Origin: Stratiolaelaps scimitus
Taxonomy: Eukaryota > Arthropoda > Arachnida > Mesostigmata > Laelapidae
Assembly: GCA_019614645.1 (NCBI GenBank)
Contig: JABWDB010000014.1
Coordinates: forward strand, 6,360,501 to 6,424,500
Length of the DNA: 64,000 bases
Reading direction: 5' to 3'
This document shows positions 49,754-62,938 of the stretch, one piece after another. Both the position numbers and the translations under genes were made by a program. The notes beneath the pieces are model-generated. The model saw only the letters and a program-made list of their open reading frames with translations, made no database searches and was not told the DNA's origin. Each line of letters begins with the position of its first letter. Within the stretch, counting starts at the first letter, position 1.

Positions 49754-51487
49754 GTAAACAAAGGTGCACCGACGACATTTGATTGTCAACGCGTAATCAT
49801 TGATCGACCGATGAACCGCTCGATCCGGCCGTGCAGGTGGCGAGCCAAACCGCGTGACGAAGCGCCCATCAAACGGGTCCGACTCAAATGGACCATGCCG
49901 CCATAGTATCGGTTTCCCCCAGCCACTCTGCTGGACATTGCGAATATCGTACACAGATAGAACTGTGAGTGAGGACATATCCTATGAACTGGGTAAGGGC
50001 AACCTGAGGGGTTCGGGCATTGGTGGCGGCTGGTGTAGGCGTTTTCGCAAACTTTCGAAAGCGGCGATTTGCCGACAGAAAGCGAGAACTGTTGTCTAAC
50101 GCGTTCGCATCATAAGAGTGTCTACTATTGCCAACCATCGCTACCGGTGACGCTGCCGCACCTATATTTACTGTTAGCTTGCAGCGTTCGTGGCGTCGGC
50201 GGCGATCACTACCGGGCCGCGAGGTGTTCTGTTATCGGCTCGTTATTTTTTGTGCCTGTCCGCTGTCGCTATGGAGCCATAGATATATACGCGGGTGGGG
50301 TGCGTATGTACCTCTGTGTGTGTGTGTGTGGATGGGCGAATAGATGGATTCACTCGGTTCGCTGGTTGGGTGCTTGCTTTGCGAAAAGGCGCGCGGGTGC
50401 AACTTAGAAATCGGATAGCTTAAAAACAATCAGATAGATATACAGGTATATATATATATGTGTGTGTGTGTGTGTAGGTAGATCGCGGTAGCAGCAACAG
50501 CAGTAGCCAATCGGCCACTCGTCAAATAGCAGTTGTAGCAGCAGCAGCAGCTGTGATGTGGAGGGGCCGGGGTGGCCCGCTGTTTGTACGAGTTGTAGTT
50601 GCTGAAGTTTAAGTTGTGCTGTGGCGGTGGCGAATAGGAAAGTGAAAAAAAAAAAAACTTTGAGGCGCGAGGAAGAAATCGACAACAACGGCCGATGACG
50701 ACGGCGCCGACCAAAACGACGAAGTTAACGGGGGCTGGCGCCAACAAAACATCGGTCAGTTAAGACCTTTGGGTCGCCTTCGGCCGTTGTCTGCCAGTAG
50801 CGATTGTTGTTGTTGTGGATGTTGCTGATGTTGTGGATGTTGCTGATATTGTTGTTATTGTTGTTGTTATTATTATCGTCGTCGGGTAGAAAATGAATGA
50901 GTGTCTATGGACAGCAACGTTAAGCGACGGATAACCCAAGTCTGCAGAAGGGTATACGATACTCGTATAGGTAGATATGTGTAAGATGTGCATCGTTGAC
51001 GCTGACTGGTGTGGCCGCGTCTCGATTACCCCTGGACGCGTAGGAATCGTGGAGTTACTCGGCGGTTTACCACAAAAAATAAATAAATAAAACACAAGCG
51101 ACCACAGGGAGACGTGGCGGTAAAGTAGCAGAGAGCGGTGGTGAATTTTTATTCTAAATGGAGCTGCTGCTGCCGGCTTCGCAGTAGCGCGGGCTGCTGC
51201 GGCTGCTGCTGCAGTTGCCGATAATAACAATAATCTATATGAGAAGTGTGTTTATCTCGTGTGGGGCGCCGCGAAGCGGTCTCAACTAGGTATGTAGGCA
51301 ACGGAGCCACCAAGCCACTCTGCTGCACACCAGCACTCAGACAGACCGTCAAGGTTGTCCCGCCGTCGCCCGATCCTGCGGGTTCAATGGGTTGCATTTG
51401 CCAGCTCCGACTAAGATGGACATTGGAGAAAAGGCATATTATGAAGATCGAAGTACATGTGGACAACGATTTTATTTTTGTTTATGT

Positions 51488-51529
<42 letters not shown>
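51488..51529. repeat. (CA)n(TA)n compound microsatellite
   Basis: About 19 bases of CA repeat run into about 23 bases of TA repeat. Confidence 0.95.
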
Positions 51530-51918
51530 CATTCCGGCATATTTACACCTTATCATCTGTACTGTATAGTGTGCGTACTTGTGCTGGTATACGCAGGGGA
51601 TAATGTATATTAGTAGATAGCAGGTATGTGCATAGTTTCGAGTGAGCGCGCATGGCTCAGGAGTTTTGAAGAGGAATGAATTTGAATGGCAGATACTCTG
51701 TACGTCTGAGGGACAGCCGATCTCGCAAGCGATTTTATCATGGTGGCAATCTCATACAACTATACGCATTACTATAGAGATATGTCGATATCTCAGAGCG
51801 ACTGGGCAAGCTGACTACGAACCGTTCGTTCTATAAAATTAATAACCAAACAGTTGCTCTTAATACGATGCCGTAGAAAGGCGATAAATATTGGCCTGAT
51901 TATACGCGTCTTGCAATC

Positions 51919-51919
<1 letters not shown>

Positions 51920-51971
<52 letters not shown>
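51920..51971. repeat. (TA)n microsatellite
   Basis: About 50 bases of TA repeat with one TACATA interruption. Confidence 0.95.
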
Positions 51972-52984
51972 CTTCGGCACAAACGAGTTATGTTATGGTT
52001 CAAACGCCTAATGAATGATAACCGTCATATCGCAATCCGAGTCTGGCAGTAATAAGGGGTTCCATGTTTTGCCGTGTATAATTCGGACCTCACACATGGC
52101 TCTGCACGCACTGTGGCCAATATTGTATCATATTAACTGGTCAGACTAGAAAAATCGTCCACTCATTACGTAGGTTTGCGAATCGAATTGATTGTTGCAC
52201 CGGGCGGACCGTGGGACGGAACCTGGACGGTAACTTCGTAACACAACATCATAAGTGACTAATTGTGTTAATTTTGTGCAATTAGTAGTATTTTTATTGT
52301 ACGCTAACGAGTTGCGGCCAACGCAATGATCGGTTTACGCAATAGATCTGTGGGCAACGATCAAATTCAAACGAAATAGAGTCGCATGGTTAAAAAATAA
52401 CATAACGCAATAGTGCCAGTCTTCATCGCGATCGTATTTATGATAGTAATGTTTATTAGGAAAGGGTTTATCTTTTTGATCGACAACAGCCTGTCACAGT
52501 AACCGTCTTGTAGATCTGTAGACGCGATGTTTTCGCGAATACGGACGTCAGCATTGCGAAAGCACGAAGCAAATTGCACTATAACAATGTGTTACATGTA
52601 GCAGTTGATACTAGTCCTACGACGACTCTCGAAAAATGCAAAATTCGAACACCAATTTGTACATATATCTATGTAAATATGTGCTGTTCTCTATTAATCA
52701 TACGTATGGCAGGCAAAAGCGGAAGAAACTCAATCAAAAATTATCTGAGCCCAAGGGGCACTCGAATATGTCCAAGCCTCTACAGCGAACCTGCAGTGAG
52801 GCGGTTACCCGAAATCGGATCGCGGATTGACGTCGTAGATCTTCACAAGATCTTCAAATCAACTCGTTACGGCGTCTTTTTTTCTGAAAATTTCCTTTAC
52901 TGTTGCACCCTCGACGTGTAGCATTGTCTCCTTCCAAGATGTTCTCGCCACTAATGGTTGTATATATAAAAACGCCAGATGATT

Positions 52985-52988
<4 letters not shown>

Positions 52989-53027
<39 letters not shown>
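52989..53027. repeat. (TA)n microsatellite
   Basis: A perfect TA tract of about 39 bases. A similar tract lies at 54634-54664. Confidence 0.95.
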
Positions 53028-53028
<1 letters not shown>

Positions 53029-54629
53029 ATGATGTTATTAGCATTATCGATCTCGTCTCTTAGACCACACAGCACACAGGCGCTTTCTATGCATGTTATT
53101 GAATTCTCGTTCTCAGACGCTTCATGCAGACACGTTTACCGAGTGCAGTACACGCTGAGCTGTACCAACATCCCTGTGCTTGTTGTCGTCTGATATTGCT
53201 CTATTCCTTATGGATTACGTGAAATCATCTTGAACGTGGGGCGTGTATCGGTGGCTGAACTGGAATAGTATAAGCAACTATTGCGCTTATGCTACAATAC
53301 TTATACTATGGTGACAACGGCACGGGCGTGCGTCAAGCCTCGCTTCTTATATAAGAGCAGCTTGAGTGGGTAGCTAATGATAATAATAAAACTTGGGTAC
53401 AGGTGCCACATGCGGATACCGTGATAGTAACACCAGTAATAATATTGGATATAGTATAAACTATATTGTTCGTCCATATTTTATGAGAGAGAGAGAGAGC
53501 GTAATAGCTGGTCGCTATTGCAGTATTACAAAAGAGTCGTTACTCTCGTAGCCATATCGCTGTATGGTTGTACGTAGACATTGTATTCTGCAACCGTGAG
53601 CTTGCTTAATTAGCAAGCATTAAATTACAATGCTACATTGAACTGATACACGCACTAATCATACATTCGTATGTAGATCTACTGGACATAACTAACTAAC
53701 TCGTATTCGCTATCTGCCTGCGCTGTGCACGGAAGCGTGCATCTTGCCGGGTCAGTACAGAGTTATGGTTACGATTGTGGGGCTGCCGTTTAGCCGTGTC
53801 GAGAGTCCCGCAAATCAATGGGCTCGTGTCGGCACGTAATTAAATTTCACACACCTTTCATCAGGCGGCACGCGTTACCACCCGTTGCGTCGTTATGTGA
53901 TAGTCAGTAGTGATCACGGACAATTCGGAGTAATTTGGCATAATGAATATACATTCGAATCGTCTTCCGATTAAAAACCTAATCATTACATCCGTTCGTC
54001 CTCGGGGGTGGACGTCGATATCAAACACGCCGTCTCTGCCGCTGTCACAGCCATCGGCAAGGTAAATCCAACCGTAGATTGCCAACCATAACAATAATAA
54101 TAATAATGAACAAGGCGGAAAATTAGCGTCGGTTCCATCTCGCCTCGCACCCATCGATCATCTCTGATTTGCCATATTGTATCAAGCTGTTGTATAGCTC
54201 AATGTATTTAATAAATGTCAATCCATGAGAGCTGTCGGAGTGATCTGCAGGAGACTCGCTAGCAGCGTCGAAGTGTAAGCGCATTGTTAATGCGCATAGC
54301 CCCGGCAGCGAGTGTGGCAACCAACGCCCAACAATTTTTTTTTTTGTTGTCTCCACAGATCCTGTTACGCCCTAACGGATTTATGAAAACGAAATCAATC
54401 GATATCATTAATATCGCACTGTTATCTATCTGATTTCATTATTCTCGAACACAACACGTGATGTGATTACAGCTCGGAATGAGTACAAAGACCCGATGGA
54501 CACACGCTTTTGACAACGTGAGAACAGCAAAAATTGACGGCCCACCGAATCATTAGCTGTATGTGATCAAGCCGCTAATCGTAAAGTGATGAGAAGAGAA
54601 CGCCAATAGCGGCGAAACGGGAGAGGATG

Positions 54630-54667
<38 letters not shown>

Positions 54668-57600
54668 ATTATCGTAGTGCTGCAGTGGGCATCATGGTCA
54701 CAATATTGTGAATTTGCTGTTGTTGTTGCTGTTATGATGTGATTTTCATTGTGATTGGTAGCCCGCCGTAGTGGTCCAACTGCGAGGGCCACTATCGATG
54801 TTGTCAATATAAACTACAATTATAATATTAATACTACCCCATAACGAAAAATACATAATCGAGCGTTTGTGATGGTGTGCATATTACTATTACTATTATT
54901 ATCATAATAATGTGTAGATGTATGATGCTGTTCGAAGTCACGCCACATTATCTACTCGTGGCTGTTGGTGGTCGTGTGGTGCAATGCTGACAATTTCCAA
55001 CGGCGGAATCGATACGACGATATGGCATATCATGAACGAATTCGAAGTTTGCGAATTCGCGGCCGACGCTGTACCGTGACAACGTTATCATAGATGCATT
55101 GGCTACTTAGGATTGATCGCTGGCGGAATTGAAGCCACTCAGTGGCTACAGCAGAAGCATCTGCAGAATTCATTTTAGTATATAGGTATCGTACTATGAT
55201 AGCGATTTGTATAGCAACATGGTTATATGTGATACATACAATAGTACCGAAACCATGGCCCAGGTGGTAACAATCCCCTCCACGGGGTCTATGGAAATAG
55301 CGGTCATTTATGTGGCATCACAAGAATGGCCCGCACTGTGTTCACATTGAAAATAACGGCAGCGACTGACGCTTGCTCTGCACTGCACTGTCGAGTGGAG
55401 AGATGCTGTTTGACGAAGAGGAACGGTTGATTGATCCTTGGATCGGCCGGCGATCTCATAATCGAGCAGTGAGTGGCTCGGCTGACGGCATAGGCTGTAC
55501 CCCAGTTCAGAATATCGCTAAATGTGGGTGCATTTTAAAGGATACCTGTGTGGAAGGATTCGGGTCTGGAGGAGATTCGATCTAGCATACTTCGTAATTA
55601 ATGCTAATCTTTCAAATCTCGTCGATTCCCGTGGGTTTTTTTGCTTGCCAATGTCAATGTGCATCTAGCGGTTGTCATTTCAGAAGACGTTTGGGATGTG
55701 TTTTCGCTGTAGTTGAGTCATACACAATCGTGTGTGTGTGTAGCTGCGCTAATCCGTCCGTCGAACATAAGCGCTGTCATCTTCAACTTTAGGTCTGTGG
55801 CTGCCAATGTCCCTGTTCGAACGGATCGGGGATCTTACGTGGGAGAGCAGGCTTTCCTGCTAGCCGTGGTAGGGGGTCGGTATCCCTGAACAATTTGTCC
55901 ACGTTTACCATAATAGAACAGTAATATGTAAGGCTTACAGTTACTAGCTTACTGGTGTCGCCCCATGCTTGGCACCCATCCCCCATGCAGAGGGGCTGAA
56001 ACCAGAATTGTTGTCGTGTCCGCTACTCGTCTGCTGTCGATCGAGCGAGGTTGGGGGCAATGCCGTAAAACGCCCACCCCCTAAAAGCCTGCCGCCGGCC
56101 CCACGAGTCGCGCCTCGTGTTCCCCTCATGAGGGCCTTGTCTGAAGTCTAAGTGCGCGTGAAGAAGTTCAGCGGCGCTGATACCGCCGCCACCGCCACTC
56201 GATGGTCAACGGAGCACAGGAGATCGTGTGCAGCAATGGCCGCTAGCCATGCGGACTACAGTCGGCAGTGGTAGGCTTACCCACGCAAGGCAAAAATATC
56301 AAAGTGCACCAAAAACCGCCATTCGGTCTAAAAGGGGGGAAAAATTAGCTCAGCTCGTTGCTGACCCGATAGCTCGAATAGGTTCTGTCGACGGCTCAAC
56401 GCCGACAGTGGAGCTGGCGGCGTTAGTTAATGGTGTTGCATCAACGGTCAGAAATGACCACGACGTTGGTGTCCATCGCCGTTGTTGTTGTTGCTGCTGT
56501 TGACCAGCAATATACTGCGCCGGTCAGTCAAATGTCACTTGTTGACATCGAGGTGGTAAGGTGCCGTGGGGGCCCAGTCCTCGACTTTCCGTCCAGGCTT
56601 TCAACGGCTGCTGCTGCTGCTGCTGCCGTTCAGCCGTTGTTGTCGGTCGCTGAGCATAGACTAACATGAGTAATTTGTCCACTTTTCAGTAACTAACTGT
56701 TAACAATGCCTGCTGTGTGGCCGGTATTGCTGACCGTGATAGGTAGCTAGCTAGTACAGCTTTGAGCTGTTGTGAGCCATTTGCTCGACTAGTCTTCGTG
56801 GTGGCGGGACTATACTAGAAGCATTACGGCCTAGCGAACTAGCTATTTGCACTAGTCATGCCAAGAAAAAGGGGCTCAGTTGGCGATAAAGCGGCGTCGA
56901 CATTTAGCTGAAGAAGTCTTTAGGATTGTTTAGGACTGTGCGGACACAGCGTTTAGGCATGGTGCATAGCAAACTTATATAGAATTGGGTGACACGTCGC
57001 CGATAGCGCCTTCCATATGAGGATTGACAGATAGCCGCTGTTCTTTGAACTTTTTGGTCGGCATTTTTCGAAGACGCCCAAGCGAAATTCTAACATTGTC
57101 GCAAAGTATTAACGTAGCCTATGATTTTTGCCTGTCCTTTGTCTGGTCTGTCTAACTATAAGGATGCTTGCTCGATGAGAATCCGCTCGTTCGGGTGGTA
57201 GACTAGTTCTACTATACTATTATAGTTTGGAATCAAATGTCCATAAAAGGATTTGTCCCTGGTTTGCTCGCTCGCGTCGATTTTACCATCGCCCTAATGC
57301 ACAGCCACTGTGCCTCGGAGTGAAACTCCTTCAACGAGCGCGTACGCGTTAGACGATTAAATTCACTCGATTAACGGCGTATCCACCAAATTTCTGCTTA
57401 AACTAACCGATTTCTGTTCAACAGCTGACGTTCACAAGTGACGACAGCATACAGCTAACTATTCCGTAACCGACAGTTCAGCCGGGCGTTCCGCAAACAC
57501 GTCCGCTCCGCCCCCCCCCCCCAGCTATCAGCCCACGTCAGCCTGTCAACAGTTCCTAACCGCGCGTAACAGTCCTTACCACGTGGTTCCTCTCGTTAAG

Positions 57601-58424
57601 GATCTCGTTGTATGGGGGGAGGCGACAGATTTCCGAAATGATTCAAAGCCAAAAGCAAACGTCTCTGTACATTATTCACGGTGTTAGCCTAAATCAGTGG
57701 TTGCCCCGCCGACACCACCGGCGTCTATCTCCTATTCAAACCTCGTTGCTGCTGCTGCTGTTGCTGCAGTACGGACGCTTCAAGGGCATATTTCTATTTG
57801 CGTCGGTATCGATTGTTTCTCCGTATCGGGTGTTTGTTTATACGCCTGACGTGTGGCACTGAAAAGTCATGTTGACAGCGTGTACGCGCTCGCTTCGAAC
57901 GTTGACAAACCAAAAGTGGTCAAGTCCTGTCCCCGATGTCGTTTTGCTGATCGATTGACCCGCCCCGCGTGTATTGTATTATACACGTCAAACAAGCGTG
58001 CTCAACCGTCATAAATCCAATACCACTGACAACACAGCTGGGTAGCTGGCAGCCGGGTTGTTGTATGCCGAAATTCGCTTCAAATATCGATTAAATCGTT
58101 ATCGCTGTTGTACATATAATATATTCTGCTTGTTGTTGCCGTTGTTGTTTTGTCGTTGCTGTCTCGGATCGAATGCCGCCGTCATCAGCGCTAACACAGG
58201 GGGAAATACTTGACTATATCATAAAAATTGTTTATTATTATTATTATTATTATTATTATCGTCATAGAACTGTGGCGCTCACGTGATGCCAAAACACACG
58301 GTCTTAGTTCGTGGTGCTAGCCGGACCCTGAAGGCCGATTCCCTCTCTAAAAGTCTCCCTAGTCTTTTATCCAATCTGATTGGTCGGTCCAGAACCATAT
58401 TAGCCTCGGGATGCTATAATGCCA

Positions 58425-58575
58425 ACTTTCCGGACATTCAACTTCCACGGAACTGCTTTCGTCATTGTTTCATAAGATGGATGCCCTAAATACAACGGGT
58501 GCGGATTGAACCCGTGGACCCGCGTATCTCCTGCTGTTGCAAGGCGCGCACGAATGCACGACCAGGCCACCGGCC
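58425..58575 (-). mobile_element. tRNA-derived SINE, family 1, copy C (intact B box)
   Basis: Read on the minus strand, this copy has the order GTGGCCTGGTCGTGCATTCG, CAGCAGGAGATACGCGGG, the B box GGTTCAATCC (58512-58503), then TCTTATGAAACAATG, CGAAAGCAGTTC and CGTGGA. It shares the head best with copy A and the body best with copy B, which ties the three together. Flanking duplications were not evident. Confidence 0.75.
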
Positions 58576-61500
58576 TCGGCACCCCAGGAGCCTGATTCCT
58601 CGTGGGAGAACAGTGGAAAGAAATCCTCCAGTCGCAGACGAGAGAAAAGAAGCGAAACCTATCAGCCTACCATTGAGTCCATCGTTGGCTCATTTGGTCA
58701 TTCATTCTCTTGGAGTGAGTTAGGCTCCTACTTAGTTACTGATACACCCACCCCCCCCCCACGAGTTTGCTCGCCTTCTAACCATCTGTACCCGTACGCT
58801 GGGAACGTCATGCGGAGCGAAACAATGGCGAGATGAGGCGAGAGATCTTGAAAAGATTACAGACACGCACAGAATATACTATAGACAACCGCTGAGTTGA
58901 GGATGCACTGCAGGCGTGAAGCGTCACTTATGTAACCGAGTTTCCGGAAATAATCGTGAATACAATCTCTCTCTCTCTCCATATATATATATATATATAA
59001 AGGAAGAGAGAGACGTGGATCAACGATTAGATTCGTTCATATGGTGGCCGTGGGGCGCAGTGTGAAAATGATTATTTAACGTTGATCGTTGGGGACACTA
59101 TACCGCTATATTTGCTGTTCTTCGTTGGCCGGGCGGTCGCTGCGACTTGAACAGGGCCGTCCGATGTTCGATTCGTGGAGAGCGATAAGAGCGGACTACA
59201 TTCCATCTACAATAACTGCTAGTGGCTGTAGCTAGTATTAGTACTGTACAGTAACGGCACCAGTGCAGAAGCAGTGGTGACTCGAGATCTGTAGTCCAAT
59301 ATGTCGTCAACTGCGAACTGTTGTTGTTGCTGCTACTGCTGCTGCTCTTGTTGTTGTTGTTGATGTCGTTAGTGTTGTTGGACTCCTGCGTTCAAAAAGC
59401 AGCTCGGCCAACCTGACAGAAACAGTAGCAATAACGGCGAGCCAACAGCAAACCTCGCGGCAGCAATAGCGGTGGATACAGCAATAACCACCACTACCAC
59501 CACCGCCACCACCAGTACCAGTGCCACTCGCGCAGATGGCGGCGGCCGTAGCACAACAGCAGCAGCAGCGGAGGAGGCGGCGGCGCCAACCAATATATTC
59601 CAAAACAGTAACTTTAACGATAATGTTTCTCGTAATCAAGGACGTCCGTAATTAACGCGCGCAGCCATCATTGCTGTCGCGCGGAGACTCCGACAGCCGT
59701 CTAGTAGATGCAGCCCTCCTCCACCACTGTGTGAAACGCCTACTGACGAAAGTAAATGCGAGCCAGCAGCAGCTGTTGCACCGCCGCCGCCACCGACAAC
59801 AGCAGCAGCAGCAACAACAAAACAAAAACTGCAGACACTCATTGATAGATGGATTAGACCGAGAGGCAGATAGTAATCATAGCAGTAGATAACACCATGG
59901 GGTGTGCGCAATGCCCAGATCTCAGTAGCAGCAGTTGGCGCCGCCGCAGCAGCAGCCCAGAAGCACATAGCAGTTAAGCAACGCGAGACTCACCGACAAC
60001 AGCTGATCGCTGTTATCACCGATAACAGCGTATCTTACCCCTTACACGACTACTGCGACCACCACCACCACCAGCAGCAGCACGAGTAGGTCTGTGTGTG
60101 CGTGTTGTCGTATATCTGAAATGAGGTATTATATTTTGTGTCTAAAGTAGAACTTCTCGTACTGTTTTCCCCCTTGCTCGCAGGGCGTTGTTGTTCTTAT
60201 TACTGTTGTTGCTGTGGTGTTTTATCCAAGCCAACGACGATCATGGTCAACAATGACTTTCTGCATGGCTCAGCCAGCTATTCTACGCGATTGGATCTCG
60301 CTGAGCTTCAGGTTGGCCAGATCGACGCACTGGGATGCACTGGATCGTATCAATGTTCGTGTATATGGTGCCTACCATAGATCATACATACTGTATATTG
60401 CTAGTGGATAGGAACACAATGCGACGTTTTGTCATTCGCACGTATTTATATAGGGGGAACACCATCATTCAAGAGGTAACCCGCAGCGGAGCTGAATCGT
60501 GAGCTGATTCCCACACGGTCCGCTCTCTCTCTCTCTCTCCCTGAATTTCACTTGTTGAAAAATCTGTCCGCCACACAGATACCGCCATTGATTTTTATTC
60601 ACGGGAGAGACAAACCACTCTGCAGTGACGGTGAATGGAGGGGTACAGTTTTTGTTTAGGGTATCGTACGGGACACATGATTGTATTGCTGATTGTATTC
60701 AACAGTAGACCGTTCTGTGATATCTCGAAAATGCGAAAATGGCGACTACATTCGATATGACACAAATATATATCTATATATATATATCGTAATCTAAGGT
60801 TACTACTCGCAACAGTAGCAGTTCTTGTCAGATTTGTTGTTGTTAAAGCGGAGTCGATCAAATCGTGAGCTTGCAGTGAACGGCAAAATATCGTGACAGC
60901 ATAGATGGATGCCGTACGGTGGATTTAGCATGAGCGCAATATAGTCGGACGGGCTAGCGAGAGTTCGAATACGGAACGAGTCAGGCATAGAGAGAACAGC
61001 TCGAATTGGTTGAGATAGGGATTCGTTATGAAATAGATCTACAAAATGATCGTTAAGTCAATCAGGGGTCCAGCACATACAGAGGCGTCCGGGGCCCTAA
61101 CACAGCCAATATTATGGGTCTCGGTATATCGTTGCATGATTATGCGACCAGTCGTGCTTTTCAACGCCATCAGTGAGGCGGCGCTGCTCTCGAATCTGCT
61201 TGCGTCATAGCTCACGAGCCATAGCTCTGTTCAACACGACAATACAATGTTGTGTGCACTTCTCAGTCTACCCCCCCCCCCTTCAACAGCTCTGGTAGTC
61301 GGTCCATCGTCATTAATAGTTCTGTTGTACAATGTTCGTTGGCTTCTTCTAACCGTTTACTGTCTATTCATAAGGTATTGTTTATAAAATACTGTATCCA
61401 ATCCCGTTTGCCGGCGGCCGCCTCCCGAGCGCCTCAGTCGACCGGTTGTGAGCGACCCTTGTGGGACACCCCTGTGTGGTGATTACTCTTGTGTTGATTG

Positions 61501-62482
61501 GACGAGCCGGACGATCGGTTACCTGCTCGTTGTTGGTGCTAACACCATCGTCATACGCCACTGACTCGTTTATCGATGATGTTGTCGATCACGCGATTAC
61601 TGATGGTGCTATCGTCCCTGCCCGCTCACAGATAACGGTCGCACCGGCTCCTCGACGCACGCCCCTTCCATCGATGGATCAATACCCATTCGGGCCGGAC
61701 TGTTGTTGTCCCGGACAAAGGGGCAGTCTGAGGGAAGATAGGCGAACTCAGAAAAACAAATGAAGTTTTGTCTTTATATAGCACCCCCTCCCCCGGCTGC
61801 AAAGCGTCGGGCGATCGCCCTCGATCGCGCCGCCGCGTGCGTCTCCATGGGGCTATCCCGTTGCCAGCGTCGCCGACGCGTCGTCCATGGCTCACGTCAG
61901 CTCATCTCTCTCTCTCTCTATCTATCTCTCACTCTCTCTTTCTTTCTTTCTTTCTCTTTCATTCTCTGTATCGTGGGCTAGATTGGCCCGATTGTCTGTG
62001 TCGGAATGGTGTTCTATGCGTTCGTCCGGTCCGCCCACCTTCCTCGAGGCCCCATCGACCTCGGCTTCTGGCGGCGATACTTTACCTGCTCACCACCACC
62101 ACTGAGCTTTGCGGAGCGCTCCTCCGGGAAGGCGCTCCAGCGCTCCAGCTGGAAGGGAGCAACAGCGGCAGCGGCTTCGAAGCGGCTTCGAAGCAACACT
62201 CACGCGCCGCCACTAACAACACCAGTAGCTTCGCGAAGGCAGGCTATAGTCAGGCGCTGCTCATGTGGCCGTTGCTGGCAGCGCCGTACGCCGGCGGCGC
62301 TGATGGCCACCTAAAAAAGAGCCCTTCGTCAATTTTCCTTCGTCTAGCCGAAACTCGATCGACGTTGCCTATCGACAGCTACAAGCGGCCGCCATAACTA
62401 GCGCAACCAGTCGCGCCGCCGCCGCGTGGACGGTGCCGTTGTCGATGAAGCTGCCAACGTCGAAGCCATCCAAAACGGATAA
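58576..62482. other. Spacer with triplet repeats
   Basis: A dense CAG/CTG/GTT block covers 59310-59370 and 59765-59830, and poly-C tracts lie near 58751 and 61270. A TATATAAAG box on the minus strand (near 61775) is the best promoter-like motif, but no gene could be placed behind it. A CT-rich run lies at 61905-61965. The part from 62.0 kb is GC-rich and open in several frames, none recognisable. Confidence 0.35.
58978..58999. repeat. (CT)n(TA)n microsatellite
   Basis: A short CT run passes into about 20 bases of TA repeat, followed by GA-rich sequence. Confidence 0.9.
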
Positions 62483-62788
62483 AATAACGACGAGGCGGAA
62501 TCGGCAGGCAGGAATCGACGGGCTAGAAGCTGCAGCTGGCAAATACAATCGGCGATTGTTCGCTGGGACTCAGTGGGCTATGTGATGGGCCGGGCCTTAC
62601 TCGGCATCTTCGGCGATCTTCAGACGGTGACTAGGCGGCCTTCGTTTTCGAATCGGCTGGCGGTCCATCCGTTCGATGATGGTGGTGAAAAAAATAAGCA
62701 CATCATGTGTGGATAAGCAATACGTATAGCATCATGTAAATATGATACTATGATGAGTTTCATTGCTCTGATACACACACACACACAG

Positions 62789-62938
62789 ATACCTCTCGTA
62801 GCTGGCGCTATCGCAGTTGCGGCCTCTAAATTTGACGAGGGCTGGAAAATATTCGTTGACAGATACGGTACGAGAGTTTGGGCCGATTTCGTGCATCGCC
62901 TCCGAATGTTCAACGTGGACGACGCTGTCGGGAGATAG
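62789..62938 (+). CDS. Candidate terminal exon, product unknown
   Basis: An acceptor-like site (CACACACAG) is followed by 49 open codons and a TAG, in phase 0. The peptide begins IPLVAGAIAVAASKF, then DEGWKIFVDRYG, then VWADFVHRLRMFNVDD. The D-G-W-x-x-F-V-x-x-Y-G pattern recalls the BH2 motif of Bcl-2 family proteins, but the surrounding sequence does not follow that family and no membrane tail is present. A frame at 62483-62716 (ending CG and TAA) could hold an upstream exon. The CA repeat alone could imitate the acceptor. Confidence 0.25.
   Translation: MPLVAGAIAVAASKFDEGWKIFVDRYGTRVWADFVHRLRMFNVDDAVGR

Larger units (their letters stand above)
49376..58424. other. Long spacer rich in microsatellites
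   Basis: TA, CA and triplet repeats recur every few hundred bases: CAG at 49660-49680, TA/TG at 50447-50475, GTT/CTG at 50800-50880 and 51164-51213, CA/TA at 51488-51529, and TA at 51920-51971, 52989-53027 and 54634-54664. One exon-like segment is at 49689. I found no recognisable protein domain on either strand. A poly-C tract is at 57510-57522. Confidence 0.4.

Noticed and set aside
61770..61785. TATATAAAG box on minus as a promoter
   Set aside because: The motif is strong, but TA-rich words are very common here and no minus-strand gene could be placed behind it.
61768..62397. 209-codon plus frame
   Set aside because: It runs through a CT-repeat (Leu/Ser stretch) and GC-rich sequence open in several frames; no domain or splice evidence.
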